DNA of 60,980 nucleotides, from NCBI GenBank assembly GCA_949289995.1, contig CASEQE010000078.1:1-60980 (forward strand), read 5' to 3'. Shown here one piece after another: positions 1-8,412 of this stretch (positions within the stretch are counted from its first letter, which is position 1; every line of letters starts with the position of its first letter). The notes beneath the pieces are model-generated. The model did not search any database. It had not been told where the DNA came from and worked only from the letters and a program-made list of their open reading frames with translations. A program made the translations under genes and the position numbers. The stretch is from an uncultured Peptococcaceae bacterium. Its GTDB lineage: Bacteria > Bacillota > Dehalobacteriia > UBA4068.

Positions 1-71
1 AAGCTTTACGCATCTTCGACGAAACCTATTAAAGGATAACCGTTGGGGCTCGTCGCCCCGTATAAAGGCAT

Positions 72-109
72 AAAAAAAACGTCCATTGTAAACAATGGAC
101 GTTTTTTTT
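72..109 (-). terminator. Terminator of the SRP RNA
   Basis: A perfect inverted repeat with ten G/C-containing arm positions is flanked by A8 on one side and T8 on the other, so it can work in both directions. It starts five bases beyond the inferred 3' end of the SRP RNA, which makes it that gene's intrinsic terminator. Confidence 0.9.
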
Positions 110-113
110 ATTA

Positions 114-380
114 CCGTGCGCTTGGCTTTGAACAAAACCTTCCGGGCGCGGATTGAACAGCCGGCTCAAACCAGGCGAACCCGCGGCGCCCGGGACAAAT
201 CCCCTTACCGCTGCTTCCTTCCGGACCTGACGGGGTTCGCGGCAGCCCGCCGCGCGGGACCCGATTCTCAACGCCGCTTATTCAAGGCTGACCCCACAAG
301 GCTTGCCCGAGGCCGAAGCATGGACCCTACTATAGCGGATTGAAGGTTACAGGGCGCCGCTACCGCCCCGTCCTGCACGG
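114..380 (-). ncRNA. ffs: Signal recognition particle RNA, large Bacillus type
   Basis: RNA scaffold of the signal recognition particle, which binds Ffh and delivers nascent membrane proteins to FtsY. Read on the minus strand it has the near-invariant domain IV core GTCAGGTCCGGAAGGAAGCA (about 204-223), and near the 5' end the Alu-like motifs GGTAGCGGCGCCCTGTAAC and AATCCGCTATAG that mark the roughly 270-nt Bacillus-type SRP RNA. The proposed ends CCGTGC (375-380) and GCACGG (114-119) are complementary and close the long helix, giving about 267 nt, close to the 271 nt of B. subtilis. In many Firmicutes this gene lies just upstream of dnaX; here dnaX is at the opposite end of the window. Exact ends are inferred. 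Confidence 0.95.
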
Positions 381-423
381 TAAACTTAAAAACAAAATAT
401 TCGGTACCGTATACCGTTTTTTT

Positions 424-452
424 ATTATAACAAACTGAGGGAAAATATACAA
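424..452 (-). promoter_or_regulatory. Sigma-A promoter for the SRP RNA
   Basis: Reading the minus strand, TTGTAT (447-452) and a perfect TATAAT (424-429) are separated by 17 bases. The predicted transcription start is about 37 nt upstream of the mature SRP RNA 5' end, consistent with the known maturation of this RNA from a longer precursor. Confidence 0.55.
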
Positions 453-591
453 TCTTTATTTTTCACTTCAAACGGATAAAAACCGACCGTTATTTTCATA
501 GGAATTATTTTTATTAGGATATTGACAAAAGAGGAAAAAAATGACAATAATAGAATGGATAAAAACCATCATACTATTCTGGGAGAAGATT

Positions 592-1065
592 ATGAGCAGC
601 CAAGCGGTAAAAGAGTATTTTCAAAAAATCGGCCGGCCGGATTTAACGATACAGGAATTTGCCGTCTCTAGCGCCACCGTGGAATTAGCGGCGGCGGCGG
701 TAGGCGCGCCGCCGGCGCAAATCGCCAAAACTTTGGCCATTCGCGTCAAAGAGCAGCCCATACTCTTGGTAGCCGGCGGCCAAAGCCGTTTGGACAATCG
801 CAAATTTAAAGCATATTTCCATGGCAAGGCCAAAATGCTTTCTGCGGAAGAAACCTTGGCCTTAACCGGACATCCGGTAGGCGGCGTTTGCCCTTTTGGC
901 TTAGCGACGCCGCTGCCCGTATATTTGGACGAAAGCCTACGGGCTTTTTCATATGTATATCCTGCCGCCGGCGCCGCCAATAATGCGGTGAAGGTGGCAA
1001 CGGAGGAATTAAGTCTATTAACCGGCGGCGTTTGGGTTGACGTTTGCACCGCCGCCGGCTCATAA
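592..1065 (+). CDS. ybaK: YbaK/ProX-type aminoacyl-tRNA deacylase
   Basis: Small single-domain protein (157 aa from the chosen start) of the YbaK/EbsC/ProXp family, whose members hydrolyse mischarged aminoacyl-tRNAs in trans. The family core is visible: an N-terminal AVKEYFQ helix, a central lysine in the stretch IAKTLAIR, the segment SRLDNRKFKAYF, and the PVGGVCPFGL glycine-rich turn followed by VYLDESL. An in-frame ATG lies 51 bases upstream at 541, also after a GAGG; it would add a hydrophobic 17-residue tail absent from the family, and a TTGACA at 522-527 suggests that ATG lies in promoter DNA. Trans-editing of Cys-tRNA(Pro) is possible, but the substrate cannot be read from sequence. Confidence 0.8.
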   Translation: MSSQAVKEYFQKIGRPDLTIQEFAVSSATVELAAAAVGAPPAQIAKTLAIRVKEQPILLVAGGQSRLDNRKFKAYFHGKAKMLSAEETLALTGHPVGGVCPFGLATPLPVYLDESLRAFSYVYPAAGAANNAVKVATEELSLLTGGVWVDVCTAAGS

Positions 1066-1103
1066 ACCGCCGTCTGTATAAATTCGATTAAGGAGGTTTC
1101 ACC

Positions 1104-1421
1104 ATGAGCGTATTAACCATTACCAAAGACAATTTTCAGGAAGAAGTTTTGCAGGCCAAGGGCAAAGTTTTGGTAGATTTCTGGGCAACCTGGTGCGGTC
1201 CCTGCCGCATGTTATCCCCTATTGTAGATCAAATTGCCGAAGAAGCGGCCGGCAATTTAAAAGTGGGTAAAGTAAACGTGGATGAACAGCCGGAATTGGC
1301 CCGTCAATATCAGGTGATGACCATACCCAATTTAATCGTCTTCAAAGACGGCAAAGCCGTTTCCCAATCCATCGGTTTAAAACCCAAACAAGACCTGCTG
1401 ACCTTTATAGAGGAGGCGTAA
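1104..1421 (+). CDS. trxA: Thioredoxin
   Basis: Cytosolic dithiol/disulfide reductant of 105 aa, normal for the family. The redox site W30-C-G-P-C34 sits in the usual FWATWCGPCRM context after beta strand KVLVDF, and the cis-proline turn MTIPN is at about residue 74-78. A strong AAGGAGG precedes the ATG. The gene lies four bases upstream of the thioredoxin reductase gene, so the two form a transcription unit that supplies the complete NADPH-dependent thioredoxin system. The upstream deacylase gene, 38 bases away, may share the transcript. Confidence 0.97.
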   Translation: MSVLTITKDNFQEEVLQAKGKVLVDFWATWCGPCRMLSPIVDQIAEEAAGNLKVGKVNVDEQPELARQYQVMTIPNLIVFKDGKAVSQSIGLKPKQDLLTFIEEA

Positions 1422-1425
1422 AACC

Positions 1426-2367
1426 ATGATCGATATCGCCATCATCGGCGGTGGGGCAGCCGGTTTAACCGCCGGCATGTATGCCGCCCGCGGCGGTTGC
1501 CAGGTTACCGTTTTTGAAAGTTTTTTGCCGGGCGGGCAATCCGCCAAAATTCGCCTTTTGGAAAATTATCCCGGCTTTGCCCAAGGCGTAAGCGGCGTGG
1601 ATTTCGTAATTGCCTTGCAGGAACAAGCCAGCCGTTTCGGCGTGCAATTTTGCTATGAATCGATTACCGGCTTACAACTGCAGGAAGAAGAAAAGGCGGT
1701 CATAAGCGCGAAAAACCGTTATCCCGCCCAAACGGTGATCATCGCCACCGGGGCCAGCCCCCGCAAGATTGGCCTGGCCGGGGAAGAACGGTTAACCGGC
1801 AAAGGCGTTAGTTATTGCGCCACCTGCGACGGGGCTTTGTATCGAGATCAGCCGGTGGCGGTGGTGGGCGGCGGAGACACCGCCTTAACCGACGCCTTGG
1901 TGTTGGCCAATTATGCTTCCCGCGTCTATTTGATTCATCGCCGGGACGCTTTCCGCGGCAGCTATATCCTGCAACAACGGGTCAAGCAAACCGCAAATAT
2001 CGAAACGATCATGAGTCATGTGCCACGGCAATTGATTGGCGAAGACAAATTGCAGGGCTTGGTTTTACAAAGCACGATTACGGATTTGCAACGCACTCTC
2101 CCCATAGCCGGTTTATTCGTGGCGGTGGGCATCAATCCGCAAACGGAATTTTTACAGGATCAACTGGAGCTTAGCGGCAACGGCGCTATTATCGTCGACG
2201 AAAAGATGGCCGCTTCCCGCCCGGGCGTCTACGCCGCCGGCGATTGCCGGGACACCCCTTTGCGCCAGGTGGTGACCGCCGCCGCCGACGGCGCGATCGC
2301 CGCAACCAGCGCCATTGAATACCTGCTGGCGCAAGGTAAAACTTTACATGGCGGCGAAGGACTATAA
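1426..2367 (+). CDS. trxB: Thioredoxin reductase
   Basis: FAD flavoprotein of 313 aa that transfers electrons from NAD(P)H to the neighbouring thioredoxin. FAD-binding GGGAAGL (about 8-14), redox pair C131-A-T-C134 followed by DGALYR, second dinucleotide motif VVGGGDTALTDA, and the C-terminal FAD signature VYAAGDCRD are all present. Length and order match low-molecular-weight TrxR. The NADPH-specific HRR-type sequence is represented by IHRRDAFR, which favours NADPH. It ends 12 bases before a strong terminator, closing the operon. Confidence 0.95.
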   Translation: MIDIAIIGGGAAGLTAGMYAARGGCQVTVFESFLPGGQSAKIRLLENYPGFAQGVSGVDFVIALQEQASRFGVQFCYESITGLQLQEEEKAVISAKNRYPAQTVIIATGASPRKIGLAGEERLTGKGVSYCATCDGALYRDQPVAVVGGGDTALTDALVLANYASRVYLIHRRDAFRGSYILQQRVKQTANIETIMSHVPRQLIGEDKLQGLVLQSTITDLQRTLPIAGLFVAVGINPQTEFLQDQLELSGNGAIIVDEKMAASRPGVYAAGDCRDTPLRQVVTAAADGAIAATSAIEYLLAQGKTLHGGEGL

Positions 2368-2378
2368 ATTTTGCCACC

Positions 2379-2421
2379 AAATAACCCCGTTTTGCGGCCG
2401 CAAAATGGGGTTATTTGCTTT
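2379..2421 (+). terminator. Terminator after trxB
   Basis: A 17-bp uninterrupted stem (arms begin AAATAACCCCG and end CGGGGTTATTT apart from one base) with a tight loop around CGGCCG, followed by GCTTTTTA. Confidence 0.9.
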
Positions 2422-2498
2422 TTATAGCCAATTGACTCAACCTTCGGCTGGCGGTCGGTTCCGCCGCTGCAACGGCCTATGCACGCCTTTACACCAAC

Positions 2499-2527
2499 TT
2501 GACAAATCCATAAACCTGTCTTATAAT
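2499..2527 (+). promoter_or_regulatory. Sigma-A promoter of the thiamine-transport operon
   Basis: Perfect -35 TTGACA (2499-2504) and perfect -10 TATAAT (2522-2527) with an ideal 17-base spacer. Transcription should start near 2534, about 15 bases before the TPP riboswitch. Confidence 0.9.
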
Positions 2528-2548
2528 ATTAGTCGTTCCAATTCGATA

Positions 2549-2645
2549 GCAGGGGCGCTGGAGCAATCCGGCTGAGAGTGAGGTTAAAGCACCTCTGACC
2601 CATAACCTGATCCGGATAATACCGGCGTAGGGAAAAGAACGGCTT
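2549..2645 (+). promoter_or_regulatory. TPP riboswitch (THI element)
   Basis: Contains the conserved TPP-aptamer blocks in order: the pyrimidine-sensing CTGAGA in GGCTGAGAGTG (about 2570-2580), ACCC after a variable helix, AACCTGATCCGG and the terminal GGCGTAGGGAA (about 2624-2635). A terminator hairpin follows within 15 bases, so binding of thiamine pyrophosphate should stop transcription before the transporter genes. Confidence 0.95.
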
Positions 2646-2653
2646 ATTTTCTG

Positions 2654-2680
2654 CGCAAGGTTTTATCCTTGCGTTTTTTT
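2654..2680 (+). terminator. Riboswitch-controlled terminator
   Basis: Stem CGCAAGG / CCTTGCG with a 6-base loop and T7 tail. It lies between the aptamer and the first structural gene, as expected of the expression platform of a transcription-terminating TPP riboswitch. Confidence 0.85.
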
Positions 2681-2731
2681 GTTTGTCCATTTGTTTGTCC
2701 AAAGGAGTTTTTACAAGGAGTTTTCACAATA

Positions 2732-3499
2732 ATGAAGAAAAAAACTCTGGCTTCCATTATCGATAAATTATATCCTTTAAGCTTTATTGTTTTGTTTATT
2801 CTGCTTTGGCAAATTCTCTGCTGGTTGCAAGTGGTTCCCGGTTTTATGTTGCCTTCCCCCGGCAAAGTGGTGGTGGCCTTATTTAGCGATATTCCCTTGC
2901 TATTGAGTCATGCCAAGGTTTCCCTCCAAGAATCCTTATACGGTTTGGCAGCGGCGGTAACCACCGCCTTCTTTCTGGCTTTGTTGATGGACGGCTGCCG
3001 CTTTCTGCGCCGTTCTCTCTATCCGCTGTTGGTGTTGAGCCAAACGGTGCCGCCGGTGGCCATTGCGCCGCTATTGGTTTTATGGCTAGGGTATGGCATT
3101 TTACCCAAAGCGGCTTTGATTTTTATCACCTGCTTTTTCCCTTTAGCCATTGGCCTTCTTACCGGTTTACAGGGGGTGGATGATGATATTATTCGTCTGT
3201 ATCGCTCTATGGGGGCCAACAAACGGCAAATTCTTTTTCAGGTTAAGTTGCCCGCCGCTTTAGACAGTTTTTTTGCCGGCTTACGTATAGCCGTCGCCTA
3301 TGCCATCGTCGGCGCGGTAATCGCCGAATGGCTGGGCGGCAATCAAGGCCTGGGCGTGTATATGACCCGGGCCCGCAACGCCTTTTCTTACGATAAAATG
3401 TTTGCGGTGATTATCGTTGTCAGCCTACTTAGCCTGCTGTTGATTAAAGCGGTGGATATATTGCAAAAGCGTTCCATGCCTTGGAAAAGGCTAAAATAA
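2732..3499 (+). CDS. thiX: Thiamine-precursor ABC transporter, permease subunit
   Basis: Inner-membrane permease of 255 aa of the BPD_transp_1 superfamily (SsuC/TauC/ThiX group). About six hydrophobic segments are visible, and the cytoplasmic coupling loop is in the region IIRLYRSMGANKRQILFQVKLPAALDSFFAGLR, reading E/D-x-MGAx-x-x-QIL as usual. The start at 2732 follows AAGGAG; a longer in-frame opening from 2669 would run into the terminator. Two near-identical AAGGAGTTTT copies stand upstream (2702 and 2715 areas), the second well spaced for this ATG. First gene of the riboswitch operon; with the next two genes it should import a pyrimidine precursor of thiamine. The name thiX is by analogy. 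Confidence 0.88.
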   Translation: MKKKTLASIIDKLYPLSFIVLFILLWQILCWLQVVPGFMLPSPGKVVVALFSDIPLLLSHAKVSLQESLYGLAAAVTTAFFLALLMDGCRFLRRSLYPLLVLSQTVPPVAIAPLLVLWLGYGILPKAALIFITCFFPLAIGLLTGLQGVDDDIIRLYRSMGANKRQILFQVKLPAALDSFFAGLRIAVAYAIVGAVIAEWLGGNQGLGVYMTRARNAFSYDKMFAVIIVVSLLSLLLIKAVDILQKRSMPWKRLK

Positions 3500-3549
3500 A
3501 CGCTATTTACATATAGCGGCACAAAATGTTATAGCAAAGGAGAAGCATT

Positions 3550-4572
3550 ATGAATTGGAAAAAGATATTTGGTTTTATGGTAATCGCTCTGTGTATCGTT
3601 GTTTCTTTAAGCGGTTGCGCGGAAAGCAGCGATGTCAATGATGGGGAAGCCAATAATGATGTGGACGCATTAACTCCGGTAACCCTGATGTTGGACTGGA
3701 CGCCCAATACCAATCACACCGGCGTATATGTGGCTTTGGCCAAAGGCTACTATGAAGAAGCGGGCCTGGATGTGGATATCCTGCAACCGGCGGAAGACGG
3801 TACGGAAATGGCGGTAGCCACCGGCCAAGCCGAGTTTGGCGTCAGCTTCCAGGAAGTATTGGCCAGCGCTTTGGCGGCGGATGAACCGCTGCCGATTACC
3901 GCAGTAGCGGCAGTGATCGATCACAACACCTCCACTTTGATTTCTTTGAAAGAAAGCAACATCACCAGCTTTAAAGATTTGGAAAACGCCACCTATGCCT
4001 CTTGGGGCGCTTTGGCGGAACTGGCGGTGGTACGGCAATGCATGGAAATTCAAGGCGGCGATTTTGACACGGTAAACGTGGTTCCCGCCCCCGGCGTGGA
4101 CGCCATCGGCTTGCTGCAAGGCGGCGACGTGGATGCGGTATGGGTATATGAAGCTTGGGAATTGCCCATGTTCGATTTGGCCGGCCTGGAATACAATGCC
4201 ATCCGCTTCCGGGATGTGGCGCCGGAATTGGATTATTATACTCCGGTATTGATCGCCGGCAATCAATTCCTAGAAGAACAACCGGACGTTGCCAAAGCTT
4301 TCTTGGCCGCCACCTCTAAGGGCTATCAATTTGCAGCGGAGAATCCGGCGGAAGCCGCGGATATTCTCTGCGAAGCCGCACCGGAACTGAATGAGGAATT
4401 GGTTGACAAAAGCCAGGAAATCATCTCTCCCCTCTATCAGGATGACGCGCCCTATTGGGGCTATATCGACGAAGCTCGTTGGCAAACCTTTAACGATTGG
4501 TTCTATGATCAAGGCCTGATCAGCCGGGAAATCGGCGCGGAAGGATATACCAATGACTACCTGCCCCAATAA
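3550..4572 (+). CDS. thiY: Thiamine-precursor ABC transporter, substrate-binding lipoprotein
   Basis: Extracytoplasmic solute receptor of 340 aa in the NMT1/THI5-like family (ThiY type). The N-terminus is a lipoprotein signal with lipobox LSGC, lipidated Cys about residue 23. The mature start VTLMLDWTPNTNHTGVYVALAKGYY is the family hallmark: the LDWxPNxxH motif is shared with yeast Thi5 and bacterial ThiY, which bind formyl-aminopyrimidine or HMP. The position behind the TPP riboswitch strengthens the thiamine assignment over the sister riboflavin or sulfonate receptors. It overlaps the ATPase gene by 20 bases. Confidence 0.9.
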   Translation: MNWKKIFGFMVIALCIVVSLSGCAESSDVNDGEANNDVDALTPVTLMLDWTPNTNHTGVYVALAKGYYEEAGLDVDILQPAEDGTEMAVATGQAEFGVSFQEVLASALAADEPLPITAVAAVIDHNTSTLISLKESNITSFKDLENATYASWGALAELAVVRQCMEIQGGDFDTVNVVPAPGVDAIGLLQGGDVDAVWVYEAWELPMFDLAGLEYNAIRFRDVAPELDYYTPVLIAGNQFLEEQPDVAKAFLAATSKGYQFAAENPAEAADILCEAAPELNEELVDKSQEIISPLYQDDAPYWGYIDEARWQTFNDWFYDQGLISREIGAEGYTNDYLPQ

Positions 4573-5326
4573 ACCGATTTTGCAAGGTATAGATATCAGC
4601 CAAAGCTTTCAGGGACAGCCGGTAATTTCCGAAATCAACGTAGAACTCTACCCAGGGGAAACCGTATGTATTCTGGGAAAAAGCGGCGTAGGCAAAACCA
4701 CTTTGTTCAATATCCTTTCCGGATTGGAACGACCGGAAACCGGCCGGGTGCTGCTGGCCGGCGAGGATATTACCGGACAAAGCGGCAAAGTTGCCTATAT
4801 GCAACAAAAAGATTTACTTTTGCCTTTTCGCACGGTGGCGGATAACGCCGCCGTGCCCCTGCGTTTACGAGGAGTCGGCAAAAAGGAAGCCCGCAAGCAG
4901 GTGGAAGCGCTGCTGCCCGAATTTGATTTAGCAGGAACAGCGGAAAAATACCCCGCCCAACTTTCCGGCGGTATGCGACAGCGGGCAGCCTTGCTGCGCA
5001 GCTATCTGTTTAACGATCAAATTATGCTGATGGATGAACCTTTTTCCGCATTGGACGCCTTGACCAAAAATGAGATGCACCGCTGGTTCCGCCGTTTGGT
5101 GGTCAGCCGCGGCACCGCCTCGTTTATGGTCACCCATGACATTGACGAAGGGTTGAAACTAGCCGACCGGATCTATATCTTAACCGGCCAGCCAGGGCGA
5201 ATCTGCCGGCAAATCATTGTGGATTATACCGGAGAACGGGACGAAAGTTTTACCATCAGCCCTGCCTTCGTCGAATGGAAAACACAAATTTTGGCCGCTT
5301 TGCGTCGGGAAAACGGAAAAAATTAA
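4553..5326 (+). CDS. thiZ: Thiamine-precursor ABC transporter, ATPase subunit
   Basis: Cytoplasmic ABC ATPase of 257 aa that powers the ThiX/ThiY importer. Walker A GKSGVGKT (42-49), Q-loop at [10 protein letters not shown] (about 83-92), signature LSGGMRQR (137-144), Walker B LMDEP (159-163) and H-loop VTHDIDE are all intact, as in the nitrate/taurine/thiamine subfamily. The ATG lies inside the end of the receptor gene in another frame, indicating translational coupling. No fourth thiamine gene follows; the next gene is a ribosomal protein with its own promoter. Confidence 0.9.
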   Translation: MTTCPNKPILQGIDISQSFQGQPVISEINVELYPGETVCILGKSGVGKTTLFNILSGLERPETGRVLLAGEDITGQSGKVAYMQQKDLLLPFRTVADNAAVPLRLRGVGKKEARKQVEALLPEFDLAGTAEKYPAQLSGGMRQRAALLRSYLFNDQIMLMDEPFSALDALTKNEMHRWFRRLVVSRGTASFMVTHDIDEGLKLADRIYILTGQPGRICRQIIVDYTGERDESFTISPAFVEWKTQILAALRRENGKN

Positions 5327-5339
5327 TTCCAATAAAACC

Positions 5340-5368
5340 TTTACAAATGGAAGGCTCTATGATACAAT
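5340..5368 (+). promoter_or_regulatory. Sigma-A promoter for rpmE
   Basis: TTTACA (5340-5345) and TACAAT (5363-5368) are separated by 17 bases, about 50 bases ahead of the rpmE start. Confidence 0.6.
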
Positions 5369-5417
5369 AATTTGGCCGATTCTTTTCGGCGGATTCGATA
5401 AGAAAGAGGTGACCAGC

Positions 5418-5618
5418 ATGAAAGAGGGTATTCATCCCAAATACCAAGAAGCGGAAGTGGTATGTTCTTGCGGCGCCCGTTTTAAAACCGGCTCTACCAA
5501 AAAAGAAATTAAAGTAGAGGTATGCTCTCAATGCCATCCCTTCTACACCGGCTCCAAACGCCTTTTGGTGGAACAGGGCGGGCGTGTCGATAAATTCAAG
5601 AAAAAATACGGTCTGTAA
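5418..5618 (+). CDS. rpmE: 50S ribosomal protein L31, zinc-binding form
   Basis: Large-subunit ribosomal protein of 66 aa. It has the zinc-type (C+) cysteine set: C16-x-C18 near the N-terminus and C37-x2-C40 in the [10 protein letters not shown] block, so it is not the zinc-independent paralogue used in zinc starvation. The opening MKEGIHPKY is the standard L31 N-terminus; upstream in-frame codons are spurious. AGAGGTG precedes the ATG. Confidence 0.97.
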   Translation: MKEGIHPKYQEAEVVCSCGARFKTGSTKKEIKVEVCSQCHPFYTGSKRLLVEQGGRVDKFKKKYGL

Positions 5619-5927
5619 ACCGAATCTCTTGAGCGTAGCGCAAGCCGTTGCGGCGCCGCTATCCATACGACGCCGGCGGAAACCATCCTGCAATCCAGTC
5701 TGATGCCAATCCGCAAACTTCAGAAGTTGCGGCAAAAGTAGACTAAAAAAGCTTTGACCCCAAACGGTCAAAGCTTTTTTCGTATAGTTGAAAGACTGGG
5801 CTTCCTGGAAACCGGCGGCAAAAGTATATATTCGTATCAGCAGCACAAGGGCGCGACCAAAACAAAACCCCGCCTCAAACCAGCATCTGGAGCATGGTCT
5901 AAACGGGGCCGTTTTTTTGATCAGCGG
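5619..5927. other. Intergenic stretch after rpmE
   Basis: About 310 bases without a credible gene. It holds the terminator described separately at 5745-5781 and a weaker pairing between CCCCG near 5867 and CGGGG near 5903 followed by T7, which may add termination on the plus strand. No other conserved element was recognised. Confidence 0.5.
5745..5781 (+). terminator. Terminator after rpmE, possibly bidirectional
   Basis: Perfect 15-bp stem, arms AAAAAAGCTTTGACC and GGTCAAAGCTTTTTT, six-base loop. The T6 end suits rpmE; the A6 on the other side could also serve the convergent DUF1846 gene. Confidence 0.85.
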
Positions 5928-7421
5928 TTAGAAATCCTGATATAGGGTATCGTTGGTATATACCGGATCGCAAGTAAAATTAACGCCTAATCGACGCAGC
6001 ATATCCTCTTCCGCGGCAGGAATCATCGCCGAGCAATGGGCTTCGCAACCTCTAAGCAAAGTAAGTTTTTGAATCGCCATTTCCACCGTGGGACTGGTAG
6101 CGGCGCATAGGGACAAAGCGATCAGTACGTCTCCCAGGGTGAGCGCGGAATCTTTGCTGTTCAGCACCTGTTTTTTCATGTTGATAATCGGTTCCAAAAC
6201 CACCAACGAAAGCAGCAGAATCGGATCGCCGATACCGGCCAAGGATTTGATGGCGTTGATCACCCCGGAAGCGGCGGCGCTCATCAACTGGGAAGCCCGC
6301 CCGGTGGTAATGCGTTCGTTTGGCAGTTGAAAAGCAATAGCGGTTACCCCTCTTTGCGCGGCTTTTTCCCGCGCCGGCAACACCACGGCCCGATCCTCCT
6401 CCCGTAGGCCCAATTGTTGCATAATCGTTTCGATTCGCTCCACACTGTCTTTATCGGCCAAACCCTGACGCACTTGGCAGCGGATTTTAAAATAGCGGCG
6501 GATAATCTCCTGCTGAGCGGCTTGGCGCACCGCCTGATCGTCTACGATCGCGCGGCCGGCCATATTCACCCCCATATCGGTAGGAGATTTATAAATATCC
6601 TTACCATATACCCGTTGCAATACCGCTTTCACCACGGGAAACATCTCGATATCCCGGTTATAATTGACGGTGGTTTCGCCATATGCCTCCAAATGATACG
6701 GATCTATAGCGTTAAAATCCCGTAAATCTACCGTAGCCGCCTCATAAGCCAAATTTACAGGGTGTTTAAGGGGAATATTCCAAATGGGAAACGTTTCAAA
6801 CTTGGCATATCCCGCCTCCACGCCCCGCATTTGCTCATGATAAATTTGGCTGAGGCAAGTGGCCAATTTTCCGGAGCCGGGACCGGGGGCGGTCACCACC
6901 ACCAAAGGACGGGTGGTTTCTATGTAGGGGTTGGCGCCGTAACCTTCTTCGCTAACGATAGTAGCTACGTCGGAAGGATATCCTTTGGTCAAACCATGCA
7001 AATACGTTTTGATTCCCCGGGCTGTCAAACGGTTGCGAAACATCAGCGCTGCAACCTGATCGGTATATTGAGTGATCACCACAGAATTGATAGTCAACCC
7101 CAAACCGGTCAAATTATCAATTAAGCGCAGAACGTCCATATCGTAGCTGATACCGATATCGGCACGAATTTTATTCTTTTCTATATCCGCCGCCGATATA
7201 GCGAAAATGATTTCCGTAATATCCTTTAATTCCAGCAACAATTTGATTTTGGCGTCCGCCTCAAAGCCGGGCAATACCCGGGCGGCATGATAATCGTCAA
7301 ATAATTTGCCGCCAAATTCCAAATATAATTTGTTATTAAACTTTTCTATCCGCTCTTTAATATATTTGGTCTGCAATTCCATATATAATTGCGGGTCAAA
7401 TCCGATTTGCATACAAACCAT
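5928..7421 (-). CDS. DUF1846 family protein
   Basis: Protein of 497 aa (494 if the second ATG, at 7412, is used; MQIGFDPQ resembles the usual family start). It matches the conserved DUF1846 proteins of Firmicutes, which have known structures but no firmly established reaction. The segment VVVTAPGPGSGKLAT around residues 174-187 is P-loop-like and probably binds a nucleotide or phosphate. The stretch ITQYTDQVAALMFRNRL and the C-terminal LRGCEAHCSAMIPAAEEDMLRRLG are other strongly conserved blocks. It lies 43 bases downstream of the DUF975 gene on the same strand, so the two are probably cotranscribed. No function is claimed. Confidence 0.85.
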   Translation of the reverse strand: MVCMQIGFDPQLYMELQTKYIKERIEKFNNKLYLEFGGKLFDDYHAARVLPGFEADAKIKLLLELKDITEIIFAISAADIEKNKIRADIGISYDMDVLRLIDNLTGLGLTINSVVITQYTDQVAALMFRNRLTARGIKTYLHGLTKGYPSDVATIVSEEGYGANPYIETTRPLVVVTAPGPGSGKLATCLSQIYHEQMRGVEAGYAKFETFPIWNIPLKHPVNLAYEAATVDLRDFNAIDPYHLEAYGETTVNYNRDIEMFPVVKAVLQRVYGKDIYKSPTDMGVNMAGRAIVDDQAVRQAAQQEIIRRYFKIRCQVRQGLADKDSVERIETIMQQLGLREEDRAVVLPAREKAAQRGVTAIAFQLPNERITTGRASQLMSAAASGVINAIKSLAGIGDPILLLSLVVLEPIINMKKQVLNSKDSALTLGDVLIALSLCAATSPTVEMAIQKLTLLRGCEAHCSAMIPAAEEDMLRRLGVNFTCDPVYTNDTLYQDF

Positions 7422-7464
7422 CGCCTCTACCTTCCAACCATAATGCCAACCATCGTTTTCGCGG

Positions 7465-8196
7465 CTAATCCGTCGTTTTTTCTACAGTGTTTTCCACATC
7501 TTCCAAAGCAGGCTGATCTTTTGCCGGCTGCGGCGCATCGGCAAGCGTTACCCTATTTTGCAAATTTAGATAAAAAGCCGCGGTAGCCGCGTTCATATAC
7601 GGCGCCAGGAAAAACAGCCCGATGCCAAACGTAACTACGGATAACAAAGCCCAACCGATAAAGCTTATGTACAGGCAGAACAGCCGTCCTTTATTTCCCT
7701 GCATCATTTGTTTGGATAGATTCACCGCTTCCCGTATACCCAAATCGGTATTTTCCGCCATTAGATAGACGGCCATGGAATAGCGAAAACTGGCGATTAT
7801 GCCTGGCACCAATAGCAATAACGACCAGAGAAATACAAAAAAGCCCATAAAAATATACAAACCCAAAGCCTTGGGCCAAATGGAAAAACGGGAAAACATC
7901 ACTTTTACATGGGGCGCCTGACCTAAAACAACTTGGATAAAAAACAAAGCGGCGCCTAATAAAATCACCTGGCAAAAAAGAAAGGAAATCGCCGCCCACA
8001 GCAGATTCCAATTCACGGGGAAATAAAAAGGAACATGATGAATGATGGTTTGCTCTGCCACATCCAGTAAATCGCTAAAATATTGGCTAACGCCGACGCT
8101 CAACAACATGGAAACAAAAGAAATCAGTATCGCCCAACCCCAATTACCAGCCAAAGCCTGCCGCGCTACTTTTCGGCAATCCGCCGCAGAAAACAT
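7465..8196 (-). CDS. DUF975 family integral membrane protein
   Basis: Membrane protein of 243 aa in the DUF975 family, function unknown. It opens with the typical soluble helix MFSAADCRKVARQALAGN followed by about six membrane segments. The conserved family feature YSMAVYLMAEN followed by a helix with EAVNLSKQMMQGNKGRLF is clear. The start at 8196 is fixed by AGGGAGGT seven bases before ATG; the longer opening from 8292 lacks such a site. A Q/E/T-rich cytoplasmic tail closes the protein. Expression should come from the promoter at 8319-8347, giving a leader of about 115 nt. Confidence 0.8.
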   Translation of the reverse strand: MFSAADCRKVARQALAGNWGWAILISFVSMLLSVGVSQYFSDLLDVAEQTIIHHVPFYFPVNWNLLWAAISFLFCQVILLGAALFFIQVVLGQAPHVKVMFSRFSIWPKALGLYIFMGFFVFLWSLLLLVPGIIASFRYSMAVYLMAENTDLGIREAVNLSKQMMQGNKGRLFCLYISFIGWALLSVVTFGIGLFFLAPYMNAATAAFYLNLQNRVTLADAPQPAKDQPALEDVENTVEKTTD

Positions 8197-8318
8197 AGAT
8201 CTACCTCCCTGTAATATTCTACTCTGCTCCTCATTTTGCATAATCTTCTGGCAAAAACCGGTCTTTAAGAATTTTTTCTCGTCAACAGCCATTTTATCAG
8301 CTCATAGCATTATTTCTG

Positions 8319-8347
8319 ATTATACTATAAAAAGCGTATTCTGCCAA
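8319..8347 (-). promoter_or_regulatory. Sigma-A promoter for the DUF975-DUF1846 unit
   Basis: On the minus strand TTGGCA (8342-8347) and TATAAT (8319-8324) are separated by exactly 17 bases. It faces the DUF975 gene. Confidence 0.7.
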
Positions 8348-8412
8348 GAGCAGCACAGGCTTTATCCTTATTCATTCACAAGAAAACACCCTTACCCGCA
8401 ATTGGATACCTC

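Noticed and set aside
541..591. Seventeen-codon upstream extension of the YbaK-like gene
   Set aside because: It has a plausible GAGG, but the added hydrophobic residues do not belong to the family and a TTGACA 14 bases upstream suggests promoter DNA. The ATG at 592 is preferred.
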